From Streptomyces sp. NBC_00376 (lineage in GTDB: Bacteria; Actinomycetota; Actinomycetes; Streptomycetales; Streptomycetaceae), in the NCBI RefSeq assembly GCF_036077095.1, contig NZ_CP107960.1:4216001-4280000 (forward strand): DNA of 64,000 bases. Direction: 5' to 3'. Within the stretch, counting starts at the first letter, position 1, and each line of letters opens with the position of its first letter. This document shows, in pieces, positions 7,351 to 15,911 of this stretch. A program made the position numbers and the translations under genes. Under the pieces are notes generated by a model. The model made no database searches. It worked only from the letters and a program-made list of their open reading frames with translations, and was not told where the DNA came from.

Positions 7351-8607
7351 GTGAGCCTTTCCACCGCCCGACGGCCACGGCCGCCGCGCGAGCATCCGCC
7401 CCGCGGGGCCGAGGCCGCTCCCGGCGCGCCCCGCGACGCCCCGGCACCGGGCAGGAAGCCCTCGGCCCGGCCGGTGCTGCGGATCGGGCCCGCCGACCGT
7501 GAGGTGCTGTGGCTCTACCTGCTGACCCGGGTGGGCATCTGGACCACCGCCTACTGCACCCGTTTGCTGTTTCCCGACCGGGAAGGGACGCATCACGCCG
7601 GTTCCCTCCTCTCGTCGTGGCAGCGGTGGGACTGGTGGCACTACCTGCACATAGCCCAGTCCGGTTACTTCCCGGACGGGACCGGTCCCTGGACGGCCGA
7701 CTGGGACAACAGGGAGGCCTTCTTCCCCGGCTTCCCGTTCCTGCTGCGGGCCGTGCACACCGTCGTGCCGAGCTGGGCGGCCGCCGGTGCGCTGATCTCG
7801 TTCGTCGCCGGAGGAGCCGCCGTACTGGCCCTGGGCCGGATCGCCCGGCTGCACCTGCCGCAGGACGGTGCGGGGCCGCGCGCGGCCATGTTCTTCCTGC
7901 TGTCCCCGTGCGCGGTCTTCCTCGCCGCCGGCTACACCGAGGCGCTCTTCCTCGCCTTCGCCCTCCCGGCCTGGCTGGCCGCCCAGCGGCTCAACTGGCC
8001 GCTGGCGGCCGTACTCACGTGTCTGGCCACCACCGTCCGGGTCAGCGGGCTCTTCCTCGCGGCGGCCCTCGCGGTCCACTTCCTGGTGACCGCCCGCACC
8101 CCCGCCCACTGGCGCCGTCTCCCCTGGCTGGCGCTGCCCGCCCTGCCGCCGCTGCTCCACAGCTGGTACCTCCACGCGCACACCGGCGACTGGATGGCCT
8201 GGAAGCACGCCGAGGAACGCGGCTGGTACCGCGACTTCCACGCCCCGTGGGAAGCGTGGCGGAACACCTGGCACGCCGCCTTCGGGCACTCCCAGGCCAC
8301 CGGGTACGCCCTGATGTGCCAGGCCGAACTCCTCACCATGGTCGTCGGCCTGGTGCTGTGCGGCCTGCTGCTCCGGCGGCGGCGCTGGGCGGAGGCGGCG
8401 TACATCGCGCTCAGCCTGTGGGCGCTGGGCACGTCCTACTGGTACACCTCCATGCCCCGGGCGACCCTGCTGTGGTGGCCCCTGTGGACCGGGCTCGCCG
8501 CCTGGAGCCTGCGGAGTCCGCGTGTCAGGACCGTCTACCTCACCGTCGCGGCGCCCCTGACGACGATCGTCGCCGTCACCTTCCTCTCCGGGCGGTGGGC
8601 CGGCTGA
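7351..8607 (+). CDS. PIG-V-like mannosyltransferase family integral membrane protein
   Basis: 418 residues: a ~45-residue Pro/Arg-rich cytoplasmic tail, then about eight to ten hydrophobic spans. The loop WDWWHYLHIAQSGYF and the following AFFPGFPFLLR match the pattern of the PIG-V/GT-C family, whose enzymes transfer mannose from polyprenyl-phosphate mannose at the outer membrane face. The first acidic loop (RWDW) would be the catalytic site. The acceptor is unknown. Start GTG at 7351. It stands alone, downstream of the sigma/membrane-protein pair by 76 bases and possibly in its operon. Confidence 0.75.
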   Translation: MSLSTARRPRPPREHPPRGAEAAPGAPRDAPAPGRKPSARPVLRIGPADREVLWLYLLTRVGIWTTAYCTRLLFPDREGTHHAGSLLSSWQRWDWWHYLHIAQSGYFPDGTGPWTADWDNREAFFPGFPFLLRAVHTVVPSWAAAGALISFVAGGAAVLALGRIARLHLPQDGAGPRAAMFFLLSPCAVFLAAGYTEALFLAFALPAWLAAQRLNWPLAAVLTCLATTVRVSGLFLAAALAVHFLVTARTPAHWRRLPWLALPALPPLLHSWYLHAHTGDWMAWKHAEERGWYRDFHAPWEAWRNTWHAAFGHSQATGYALMCQAELLTMVVGLVLCGLLLRRRRWAEAAYIALSLWALGTSYWYTSMPRATLLWWPLWTGLAAWSLRSPRVRTVYLTVAAPLTTIVAVTFLSGRWAG

Positions 8608-8631
8608 ACCGGCCCGCCCCCGAGGTCGGCC

Positions 8632-8817
8632 GAGGCTCTTCCAGAACCGGTCGTGGTGGTCCCGTGCGAAGTCCGCGCGCTGCCAGGTGTCCGAGGCCAG
8701 GGTCTGCACATGTCCGTCCGCGCCGCGGAAGCCGGGCCGGTCCGTCCGGCCGGACTCGGCGAAGCCCGCCCAGGTGCTGATCACCTTGCTCACCCTCCCG
8801 CCCGGCCCAGGTGGCAC
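8632..8817 (-). pseudogene. Possible remnant of the C-terminus of a hydrolase gene
   Basis: On the minus strand a protein-like stretch (VISTWAGFAESGRTDR, then ADGHVQTLASDTWQRADF and HHDRFWKSL) sits in the 292-base gap between two plus-strand genes. Its Trp/His/Asp-rich texture is that of an extracellular-enzyme C-terminus, but no intact gene, signal peptide or clean stop belongs to it: the frame runs into antisense of the mannosyltransferase. I read it as a relic of a deleted gene. Family not identified. Confidence 0.25.
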
Positions 8818-8899
8818 CGAAGCCCGCTAGGGGGCTTGCTGGTCCCGGGGGTGTCGGGCCGGTGACGGCCCCGGAGCCGGAGGAGGCGAGCGGACGCCC

Positions 8900-9583
8900 A
8901 TGGAGCCGCGACCGGAGACACGATCGGACGGCCGGGGCCGGGCTCTGCGCACTCCGCGGGCCGCGGGAACGGCCGGGATCGTCTTCGCCCTGCTGCTCGC
9001 CGCCGCCATCGTCATGATCCGGCTGGCGATTCCGCTCGAACCGGGCAAGGGCTCCGGCGAGTGGCTCACCGATCCCTCGCGCCGGCGCACGGTGCAGGCG
9101 GCGCTCGAACTCGTCCCGTTCGCAGGCATCTCCTTCCTGTGGTTCATGGGGGCCGTGCGCTCACGCATCGGGGACGCCGAGGACAAGTTCCTCGCCACCG
9201 TCTTCCTGGGCAGCGGCCTGGTCTTCGTGGCGACCCTCTTCGGGGCCGCGGCGGCGGCCGGCAGCCTGCTGGCGACGGCCGGCTCGCCCGGGGCCGAACG
9301 CGGGGGTCAACTGTGGGTGTTCGGCGGGCACTTCACGTACGGCCTGCTGACCACCTACTCGATGCGCATGGCCGCGGTCTTCATCTTCTCGACCTCCGCC
9401 ATCGGGCACCGGCTCGGCGTCCTGCCGCGCCCGCTCACGGTCCTCGGCGCCCTCACCGGTCTGACCCTGCTCTTCGTGACGAACAGCGTCGCCTGGTCCG
9501 AGCTGGTCTTCCCCCTGTGGGCACTGGGCGTCGGCCTCCACATCCTCGTGGCGGGTACCGCGAGTCCGCCGGTCGGGCGGTGA
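8900..9583 (+). CDS. Integral membrane protein of unknown function
   Basis: 227 residues with about five hydrophobic spans: AGIVFALLLAAAIVMIRLAI, LELVPFAGISFLWFMGAV, FLATVFLGSGLVFVATLFGAAAAAG, a span near 150-170 and two at the C-terminus (LTVLGALTGLTLLF and VFPLWALGVGLHILVA). The loop MRMAAVFIFSTSAIGHR is well conserved-looking. No catalytic signature seen and no family named with confidence. Start is the ATG at 8900 with GGAGG upstream. Its 3' end runs into a 20-bp tandem repeat. Confidence 0.7.
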   Translation: MEPRPETRSDGRGRALRTPRAAGTAGIVFALLLAAAIVMIRLAIPLEPGKGSGEWLTDPSRRRTVQAALELVPFAGISFLWFMGAVRSRIGDAEDKFLATVFLGSGLVFVATLFGAAAAAGSLLATAGSPGAERGGQLWVFGGHFTYGLLTTYSMRMAAVFIFSTSAIGHRLGVLPRPLTVLGALTGLTLLFVTNSVAWSELVFPLWALGVGLHILVAGTASPPVGR

Positions 9584-9665
9584 CCCCGTCGGTCCGCCGA
9601 TGACTCCGCCGGTCCAGCCGTAACTCCACCGGTCCGGCGATAACTCCATCGGTCCGCCTGTGCTC
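9571..9665. repeat. 20-bp tandem repeat, about 4.7 copies, spanning a stop codon
   Basis: Units start at 9571, 9591, 9611, 9631 and 9651, each beginning GGTC and following the pattern GGTCCGNCGNTNACTCCNNC. The first copy contains the TGA stop (9581-9583) of the membrane protein gene, so the array grew from the gene's last codons. It ends about 70 bases before the ferredoxin start. Confidence 0.85.
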
Positions 9666-9735
9666 GCGGATCCGGAACGGCCCTCGCACGCTGAGGCGGG
9701 AGTGCTCGGAGTACTACTGGAAGGGCGGCCCCTTG

Positions 9736-9972
9736 ATGCGGCTTGTCGTCGATCTCAACCGGTGCCAGGGGTACGCGCAGTGCGCCTTCCTGGCGCCCGA
9801 TGTCTTCGCCATGCACGGCGAGGAATCCCTCCTGTACAACCCCCACGCCGACGAGGCGCAGCGCGAACAGGTGCGGCGTGCCGCCACCGCGTGTCCGGTG
9901 CAGGCCATCCTGGTGGAGTACCCGCAGGAAGCACCGGCCGCGGTGGAAGAGGGGCTGTCCGGTGTCCGGTGA
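9736..9972 (+). CDS. Ferredoxin of the P450-associated 3Fe-4S type
   Basis: 78 residues. CQGYAQC near residues 10-16 and CPVQAI near 54-59 are the cluster ligands of small single-cluster bacterial ferredoxins: Cys, a replaced second position (Tyr/Ala), Cys, then a distal Cys-Pro. This is the form that carries electrons one at a time to cytochromes P450. ATG at 9736 is preferred over TTG at 9733. The stop overlaps the reductase start by 11 bases, and the P450 follows, so all three redox partners are co-expressed. Confidence 0.88.
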   Translation: MRLVVDLNRCQGYAQCAFLAPDVFAMHGEESLLYNPHADEAQREQVRRAATACPVQAILVEYPQEAPAAVEEGLSGVR

Positions 9973-11356
9973 CCACGCCCTGGAGTGGCTGAGGCGCGAG
10001 GGGCGGATCGTGATCGTCGGCGCCTCCCTGGCCGGTCTCCGGGCCGCGGAGACACTGCGGAAGGAGGGCTTCGCCGGTTCGCTCACACTGATCGGCGACG
10101 AACCCCACGAGCCGTACGACCGTCCGCCGCTCTCCAAACAGGTGCTGCTGGGCCACGCGTCCGCCGATCACACCGAGCTGCCCCGGCGGCGCGGGCTCGA
10201 CGCGCAGTGGCGGCTCGGGGTCGCCGCCACCGGGCTGGACATGGCGGCCAGGCGGGTGCGGCTGGCCGACGGCGACGAGGTGGAGTACGACCGGCTGCTG
10301 ATCACCACCGGTGTACGGGCCCGGCCCTGGCCGCATCCGGCGGAGGCCGAGCTGGACGGGGTCTTCGTGCTGCGCACCCGCGACGACGCGGCCCGGCTCC
10401 ATCGGCGGCTGGCCGCGTCGCCGCGCCGGGTGCTCGTCATCGGCGCGGGCTTCACCGGTTCGGAGATCGCTTCGGCCTGCCGCGAGCGCGGGCTGCCGGT
10501 GACCGTCGCCGAACGCGGGGCGGCGCCCCTGGTGGGCGCGCTCGGCGGGGTGATCGGCCAGGTGGCAGCGGAACTCCAGCGCGCGCACGGGGTGGACCTG
10601 CGCTGCGGAATCATGGTCACCGGTCTTGAGGGCGACTCGGCGGGCCGGCTGCGGCGCGCCCACCTGTCCGACGGCACCACCCTCGACACGGATGTCGCCG
10701 TCGTCTCGCTCGGCGCGACCCGGAACACCGAGTGGCTGGCCGGATCCGGGGTCGGCGCCGGTCCGCGCGGGATCGCCTGCGACGCGGGGTGCCGGGCCTT
10801 CGACATCCGGGGCATCGTGACCGACGACATCTTCGTCGCCGGTGATGTCGCCCGGTCCCCGCACGCGATCTTCGGGTACCAGTTCCTCTCCCTGGAGCAC
10901 TGGGGCAACGCCGTCGCACAGGCCGAGACCGCCGCGCACAACATGATCAGCAGCAGTTCCGAACGCCGCCCCCATCTGTGGGTACCGGCCTTCTGGTCCT
11001 CCCAGTTCGGCGTCAACATCAAGTCGGTCGGCGTCCCCTCGCTGGGCGAGGAGGTCATCGTCGCCCAGGGCTCGCTCGCCGACCACCGCTTCACCGGCGT
11101 GTACGGGTACCAGGGCCGGGTCATCGCCGCGGTCTCGTTCGACCAGACGAAGTGGCTGGAGTTCTACCAGCGGCAGATCGAAACGGCCGCTCCGTTCCCG
11201 CCGGAGTACTCCTCGGTGGACCGCCGCCCCGAAGGCCTCCGGCCGGTCCCGGCCGACTTCCCGGACCCCTCCCTGCCCACCCACGGGCCTTCCGTCACCG
11301 TCAGCGGCTACTCACCGACCGACCAGCGGATCACCTTCACCCCCGCCCGGGCCTGA
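9962..11356 (+). CDS. FAD-dependent ferredoxin reductase (rhodocoxin/putidaredoxin-reductase type)
   Basis: 464 residues. The FAD-binding Rossmann motif is IVIVGASLAGLRAAETL near the N-terminus, and the NAD(P)H-binding Rossmann motif VLVIGAGFTGSEIASACRE lies around residues 160-180. The second FAD motif ends in DDIFVAGDVARSP near 295-307, and a C-terminal domain follows. It passes electrons from NAD(P)H to the adjacent ferredoxin. The GTG at 9962 starts inside the ferredoxin gene. The protein is ~50 residues longer than typical family members, at the C-terminus. It has no iron-sulfur motif of its own. Confidence 0.9.
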   Translation: MSGDHALEWLRREGRIVIVGASLAGLRAAETLRKEGFAGSLTLIGDEPHEPYDRPPLSKQVLLGHASADHTELPRRRGLDAQWRLGVAATGLDMAARRVRLADGDEVEYDRLLITTGVRARPWPHPAEAELDGVFVLRTRDDAARLHRRLAASPRRVLVIGAGFTGSEIASACRERGLPVTVAERGAAPLVGALGGVIGQVAAELQRAHGVDLRCGIMVTGLEGDSAGRLRRAHLSDGTTLDTDVAVVSLGATRNTEWLAGSGVGAGPRGIACDAGCRAFDIRGIVTDDIFVAGDVARSPHAIFGYQFLSLEHWGNAVAQAETAAHNMISSSSERRPHLWVPAFWSSQFGVNIKSVGVPSLGEEVIVAQGSLADHRFTGVYGYQGRVIAAVSFDQTKWLEFYQRQIETAAPFPPEYSSVDRRPEGLRPVPADFPDPSLPTHGPSVTVSGYSPTDQRITFTPARA

Positions 11357-11378
11357 CCCCAGCAAGGACCCCGCCACC

Positions 11379-12614
11379 ATGACGCAAGACACGCTCCTGC
11401 GGCAGATCACCGACTACGCCAACCGTGCCGACCCGTACCCGCTCTACACCGAGCTGCGCAAGAAGCCGGTACGGCAGGAGGGGGACGAGCTGTTCGTCGT
11501 CAGCACCTACTGGGAGATCAAGAGTCTGCTGCACGACCCCCGGATCAGCTCGGACGCCCGCAACCTCTCCCCCGGCGCCGCGGGCACCCTGCTCCAGGAG
11601 GAGGAGGCCTCACCGCTGCCGCCCGCCTTCCTGCGGCTGGACCCTCCCGAGCACGACCGGCTGCGCCGGATGACGATGCGCCCGTTCGGGCCGCCGGAGA
11701 CGCCCCGGCGCGTGAACGGCATGCGCGGCGAACTGGCCCGGATCGTCGACGGCCTCATCGACGGGTTCGGGGACCGGAAGCAGGTCGACATCGTCGACGA
11801 CTTCTCGTACCCCTTCCCCGTCACCGTGATCTGCCGACTGCTGGGCATTCCGCGCGAGGACGAGGCCCGCTTCCACGCCTGGGCCGACACCATCGCCGCC
11901 GGACTCGACCCGGACCCGGGCGGGGACCCCGGTGAGCAGCGCCGCGCCACCCACGAGGCCCGCACCGAACTGGGGATGTACCTCTCCGGGCTCATCGACG
12001 AACGCAGCGGCGCCCCCGGTGACGACATGCTCTCCGCGCTGGTCACCCAGCACGGCCCGGACGGGCGGATGACCCGGATGGAGGTGCTCAGCACCGCCGC
12101 GCTGCTCCTGATCGCCGGTCACGAGACCACCGTCAACCTCATCACCAACGGGACGCTCACCCTGCTGCGCAACCCCGATGTCCTCGAACGGCTCCGCGAC
12201 GACTCGCGGTTGGCCGTCCCGCTCGTGGAGGAGCTGCTGCGCTTCGAGCCGCCCGTGCAGTTGCTCCCGCAGCGCACCACGCTCGCGGACATCGACATCG
12301 GCGGCACCACCATCCCCAAGGGCGCCTCCGTCTGGCTCGTCCTGGCCGCCGGAAACCGGGACCCGAAACGGTTCCCCGACCCCGACCGCTTCGACCCCGA
12401 CCGGCCGGACATCCAGCACCTCGGCTTCGGCAGCGGCATCCACAACTGCTTCGGCGCGCCCCTCGCCCGGCTGGAGGCCCAACTCGCCCTGACCGCCCTC
12501 GCCCAGCGGCTCGACGCCCCACGGCTGGTGGAGGACCCGCCCCCGTACCGGCAGAACGCCGTGCTGCGCGGGCCCCGTCATCTGAACGTCTCGTTCGACG
12601 GGCTCCGTTCCTGA
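11379..12614 (+). CDS. Cytochrome P450 monooxygenase (bacterial class I)
   Basis: 411 residues. Family motifs: I-helix AGHETT near 246-251, ExxR in EELLRF near 284, and the haem loop FGSGIHNCFGAPLA with ligand Cys357. It is 22 bases behind the ferredoxin reductase, giving a self-contained ferredoxin / reductase / P450 unit that needs only NAD(P)H, O2 and substrate. Substrate unknown; no biosynthetic cluster is next to it, so it may act in catabolism or detoxification. The end of the gene, including the stop, is duplicated in tandem downstream. Confidence 0.92.
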   Translation: MTQDTLLRQITDYANRADPYPLYTELRKKPVRQEGDELFVVSTYWEIKSLLHDPRISSDARNLSPGAAGTLLQEEEASPLPPAFLRLDPPEHDRLRRMTMRPFGPPETPRRVNGMRGELARIVDGLIDGFGDRKQVDIVDDFSYPFPVTVICRLLGIPREDEARFHAWADTIAAGLDPDPGGDPGEQRRATHEARTELGMYLSGLIDERSGAPGDDMLSALVTQHGPDGRMTRMEVLSTAALLLIAGHETTVNLITNGTLTLLRNPDVLERLRDDSRLAVPLVEELLRFEPPVQLLPQRTTLADIDIGGTTIPKGASVWLVLAAGNRDPKRFPDPDRFDPDRPDIQHLGFGSGIHNCFGAPLARLEAQLALTALAQRLDAPRLVEDPPPYRQNAVLRGPRHLNVSFDGLRS

Positions 12615-12649
12615 AGCCGGCCCGACGGGCTCCGTTCCTGAAGCCGGCC
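12596..12649. repeat. Exact 27-bp tandem duplication of the P450 gene end
   Basis: Two identical 27-base units (12596-12622 and 12623-12649). The first contains the last five codons and TGA stop of the P450; the second repeats them in the spacer before the PucR-type gene. A recent slippage-type duplication. Confidence 0.9.
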
Positions 12650-12669
12650 GTCCGGACGATGATGGGCGG

Positions 12670-14397
12670 ATGCCGACGCACGAACCGGACCGGCGCGAGA
12701 CCGGGCCCTCGCTGGAGCAGATCCTCGGGCTGATCGACCCCGGAATGCTCGATGTCGTCGTGGCGCCGCGCGGTACCGGTGTGCCGGTGACCGATGTGGT
12801 GCTGCTCGACCCGGGCGAGGTGCGGGAGGACGAAGGCGGCGCGGAGTGCGAGGACGGTGCCCCGGAACGGCTCGACGACGCGTGGGCGGCGGCCGGTCCG
12901 GTCCTGCTCGCGGTCGGTGTGGAGGTCGCCTCGCCCGAGGCGATCGACGTGCTGCGCGCCGCCGACCGGGCCGGGGCGGCGGCCGTGGTGATGCGGCGGG
13001 GCGCCCGGGGGCCGCGGGCCGCGCTGCTGGAGGCCGCGGGCCGGGGGCGTACGGCGTTGCTGGCCCGGCGACCGGGGCAGGGCTGGACGGAGGTGCTCGG
13101 CCGACTGCGGACCGCCCTGGTGCACAGTGCCCCGGCCGGGGCCGCCGGAGGTGCCGGGGTGGGGGCGCTGCGGCTCGGCGACCTGTCCGGGCTGGCCAAT
13201 ACGGTGGCGGACCTGGTCGGCGGGGCCATCACCATCGAGGACCCGCAGTCGCGGGTGCTGGCCTATTCGCGGATGGACCACGAACCCGATCCGATGCGCC
13301 GGCTGACGATCCTCGGGCAGGAGGTCCCGCGCTGGCGGGTCGTCGAACTCCGCGAGAGCGGCTTCTTCCAGGCGCTGTGGAGCACCGAGGACGTGGTGCG
13401 GCTGCCCGCCGACGCGCGGTACGCCGAACGGCTGGCCATCGCGGTCCGCCACGGGCCCGAGGTGCTCGGGTCCATCTGGGCCGCCGCCGACGGACGGCCG
13501 CTCGCCGGGGACGCGGTGGCGGCGTTGCGCACCGCGGCGCGGGCCGCCGTGCCCCATCTGTCCCACCACCAGACCTGGGGCCGGGCGGCGGCCAGGGCCC
13601 GGGAAGGGGCTGCGCACGCGCTGCTGAAGGGGAACGTCCGGGCCGCGCACGAGGCCGGAATCACGGCGGACCGGCCGTACGCGGTGGTGGTCGCGGAGGC
13701 GTACGACGTGCGCGAAGAGCAGGCCCTCTCCACCGTCACCACCGGGCAGCGGGTGCTGGATGTGCTCGCGCTCCAGGCCGCCGCGTACCGGCCGGGGTGT
13801 GTGACCGCACGGTCCGGGCGGCAGCTGTACGTGCTGGTCCCGGCCGGGGACGGGGAGGCCGACCCGTCGCGTTCCTTGCTGGCGACCGTGCGGTCGGTGC
13901 CGCGCGACGTGGTCCTCGCGGGTGCCGGGCCGGTGGCGGCCGGACTGTCGGGGCTGCCCGCCTCGCGGGAGGCCGCGGAGCTGGTGGTGCGGGTGCTGCG
14001 GGAGCGGGCCGCGAGGCGGCCGGCCGGGGAGGTGGTGTCGGCGGTGGCGGCGTACGACGAGGTGGTCCCCGAGGCGGGGGTGCTCCGGCTGCTCGACCGG
14101 GTGGAGCCGTTGTGGGGGTCGCTGTCGGGGCCGGTGCACGCGATGGTGGAGCACGACCGGGCGCACGGTTCGGCGTACGGCGACTCGGTCACCGCGTACC
14201 TCGACGCGTCCTGCGACACGGGCGCGGCGGCGCGGCGCCTCAATGTGCACCCCAACACCCTCCGGTACCGGCTGCGCCGGGCCCGGGAGCTGTTCGGCGT
14301 CGATCCGGCCGACCCCGCCGTGCGGCTGCTGGCGGAGATCGGGCTGCGGCTCTCGGCCCGCCGGCCGCCCGGTACGGACCGTACGCGCCGCCGTTGA
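12670..14397 (+). CDS. PucR family transcriptional regulator
   Basis: 575 residues. The N-terminal third contains a PucR-type sensory region (ILGLIDPGMLDVVVAPRGTG and following), then a GAF/GGDEF-like middle, and a C-terminal PucR helix-turn-helix at about 505-560 (YLDASCDTGAAARRLNVHPNTLRYRLRRAREL). PucR proteins usually activate catabolic genes next to them, often for purines or amino acids. It lies between the P450 operon and a PLP decarboxylase-like gene, both plausible targets. ATG start at 12670; the gap to the P450 is 55 bases. Confidence 0.88.
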   Translation: MPTHEPDRRETGPSLEQILGLIDPGMLDVVVAPRGTGVPVTDVVLLDPGEVREDEGGAECEDGAPERLDDAWAAAGPVLLAVGVEVASPEAIDVLRAADRAGAAAVVMRRGARGPRAALLEAAGRGRTALLARRPGQGWTEVLGRLRTALVHSAPAGAAGGAGVGALRLGDLSGLANTVADLVGGAITIEDPQSRVLAYSRMDHEPDPMRRLTILGQEVPRWRVVELRESGFFQALWSTEDVVRLPADARYAERLAIAVRHGPEVLGSIWAAADGRPLAGDAVAALRTAARAAVPHLSHHQTWGRAAARAREGAAHALLKGNVRAAHEAGITADRPYAVVVAEAYDVREEQALSTVTTGQRVLDVLALQAAAYRPGCVTARSGRQLYVLVPAGDGEADPSRSLLATVRSVPRDVVLAGAGPVAAGLSGLPASREAAELVVRVLRERAARRPAGEVVSAVAAYDEVVPEAGVLRLLDRVEPLWGSLSGPVHAMVEHDRAHGSAYGDSVTAYLDASCDTGAAARRLNVHPNTLRYRLRRARELFGVDPADPAVRLLAEIGLRLSARRPPGTDRTRRR

Positions 14398-14521
14398 TCG
14401 TTCGGTTGTCCGGCAGGGCAAAGGATCCGGGCAGGCGTCGTCGTGTCGGTCGAAGACGTGCCGGGCCCCGCGCGCCGAAGCTGTCCGTAGATGACGGCGA
14501 GACAGACGGAGGGGCGTTGTG

Positions 14522-15889
14522 ATGGTTGGCATGACTTCAGGCTCGGTGGCCGGGCGGCGCGGTGACCGCCGCACGGCGGCGCTGGCGCGCGCCGTCGAGG
14601 ACGGGCTGCTCGGTCCGCACTCGCCCGTGGTCGGTCTGCTCGACGTGGACGGTGTGCTCGCCACGGTGGACGCGCTGAACAAGGCGTTCGAGGGGCCGTT
14701 CGATGGGCCCGCCCCGGTGCAGCACACGTTCGCGGCCAAGGCGTGCGGCCTCGTGCCGGTGCTGCGGCTGCTCGCGGAGGCGGGGATGGGGTGCGAGGTG
14801 GCCTCGCCCGGTGAGCTGGAGCAGGCCCTCGCCGCCGGGTTCCCGTACGAGCGGCTGGTCTTCGACAGCCCCGCGAAGACGGTCGAGGAGCTGGAGTTCG
14901 CGCTCGCCCATGGCATCGCGGTCAACCTGGACAACTTCCAGGAACTGGCCCGGGTGGACCGCCTGCTGGCCGGCCGGGAAGCCGCCGGACCCATCGGCCT
15001 CCGGGTGAACCCGCAGGTCGGAGCCGGGTCCATCGGCGCGATGAGCACCGCGACCGCGACCTCGAAGTTCGGCGTCGCGCTGCGTGACGCGGGGGCCGAG
15101 GACTCGGTGATCGAGGCGTTCGAGCGCCGCCCCTGGCTCAACCGGCTGCACGCGCACGTCGGTTCACAGGGCTGTCCGCTGCCGCTCGTCGCCGAGGGCA
15201 TCCGTACGGCGTACGAGCTGGCCGAGCGGATCAACACCCGGCTGGGCCGGGCCCGGATCACCGGGATCGACATCGGCGGCGGCCTGCCCGTCAACTTCGA
15301 CGGCGAGGAGGACCGGCCCACGTACGCCGATTACGTCGCCGGACTCCGCGAGGCCGTACCGGGGCTCTTCGACGGCCGCTACACCCTCGTCACCGAGTTC
15401 GGCCGCTCGCTGCTCGCCAAGAGCGGAACGATCGGGACCGTCGTCGAGTACACCAAGTCCGCGGGCGGCCGGCGGATCGCGGTCACGCACGCGGGCGCCC
15501 AGGTCGCCACCCGTACCGTGTTCATGCCCGGCTCCTGGCCGCTGCGCGTCGGGGTCTTCGACGCCTCGGGCCGCCCCAAGCAGGGTCCGGCCGAGACCGT
15601 CGACATCGCGGGCCCCTGCTGCTTCGCCGGGGACCTCACCGCGACCGCGCGCGAACTCCCCGCCGTCGAACCCGGCGACGTGGTGGCGCTGTACGACACC
15701 GGGGCGTACTACTTCTCCTCGCACTTCTCGTACAACTCGCTGCCCCGGCCCGCGGTGTACGGCTACCGCACCGACGCCGAGGGGCGGGTGCGGTTCGCGC
15801 TGGTGCGCGAGGCGCAGAGCGTGCGCGAGGTCGTCGAGGAGAGCGGTCTCGCGCAGGCGGACAACCTGGTTGCGCTGTCGGCTGGATGA
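14522..15889 (+). CDS. Diaminopimelate-decarboxylase-like PLP enzyme (fold type III)
   Basis: About 455 residues. PLP Lys is in HTFAAKACG (near residue 73); other family blocks are RLHAHVGSQG, GIDIGGGLPVNF (phosphate loop), TEFGRSLLAKSG, GPCCFAGD (Cys of the partner active site) and YDTGAYYFSSHFSYNSLPRP. It probably decarboxylates or epimerises a basic or dicarboxylic D/L-amino acid. It differs from lysA: the loop AGSIGAMSTATATSKFG is expanded and no lysine-pathway gene is adjacent. Directly downstream of the PucR-type regulator, so likely its target. GTG at 14519 and ATG at 14531 are alternative starts. Confidence 0.85.
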   Translation: MVGMTSGSVAGRRGDRRTAALARAVEDGLLGPHSPVVGLLDVDGVLATVDALNKAFEGPFDGPAPVQHTFAAKACGLVPVLRLLAEAGMGCEVASPGELEQALAAGFPYERLVFDSPAKTVEELEFALAHGIAVNLDNFQELARVDRLLAGREAAGPIGLRVNPQVGAGSIGAMSTATATSKFGVALRDAGAEDSVIEAFERRPWLNRLHAHVGSQGCPLPLVAEGIRTAYELAERINTRLGRARITGIDIGGGLPVNFDGEEDRPTYADYVAGLREAVPGLFDGRYTLVTEFGRSLLAKSGTIGTVVEYTKSAGGRRIAVTHAGAQVATRTVFMPGSWPLRVGVFDASGRPKQGPAETVDIAGPCCFAGDLTATARELPAVEPGDVVALYDTGAYYFSSHFSYNSLPRPAVYGYRTDAEGRVRFALVREAQSVREVVEESGLAQADNLVALSAG

Positions 15890-15911
15890 GCCCGCGTCAG
15901 GGCCTCCGGTC

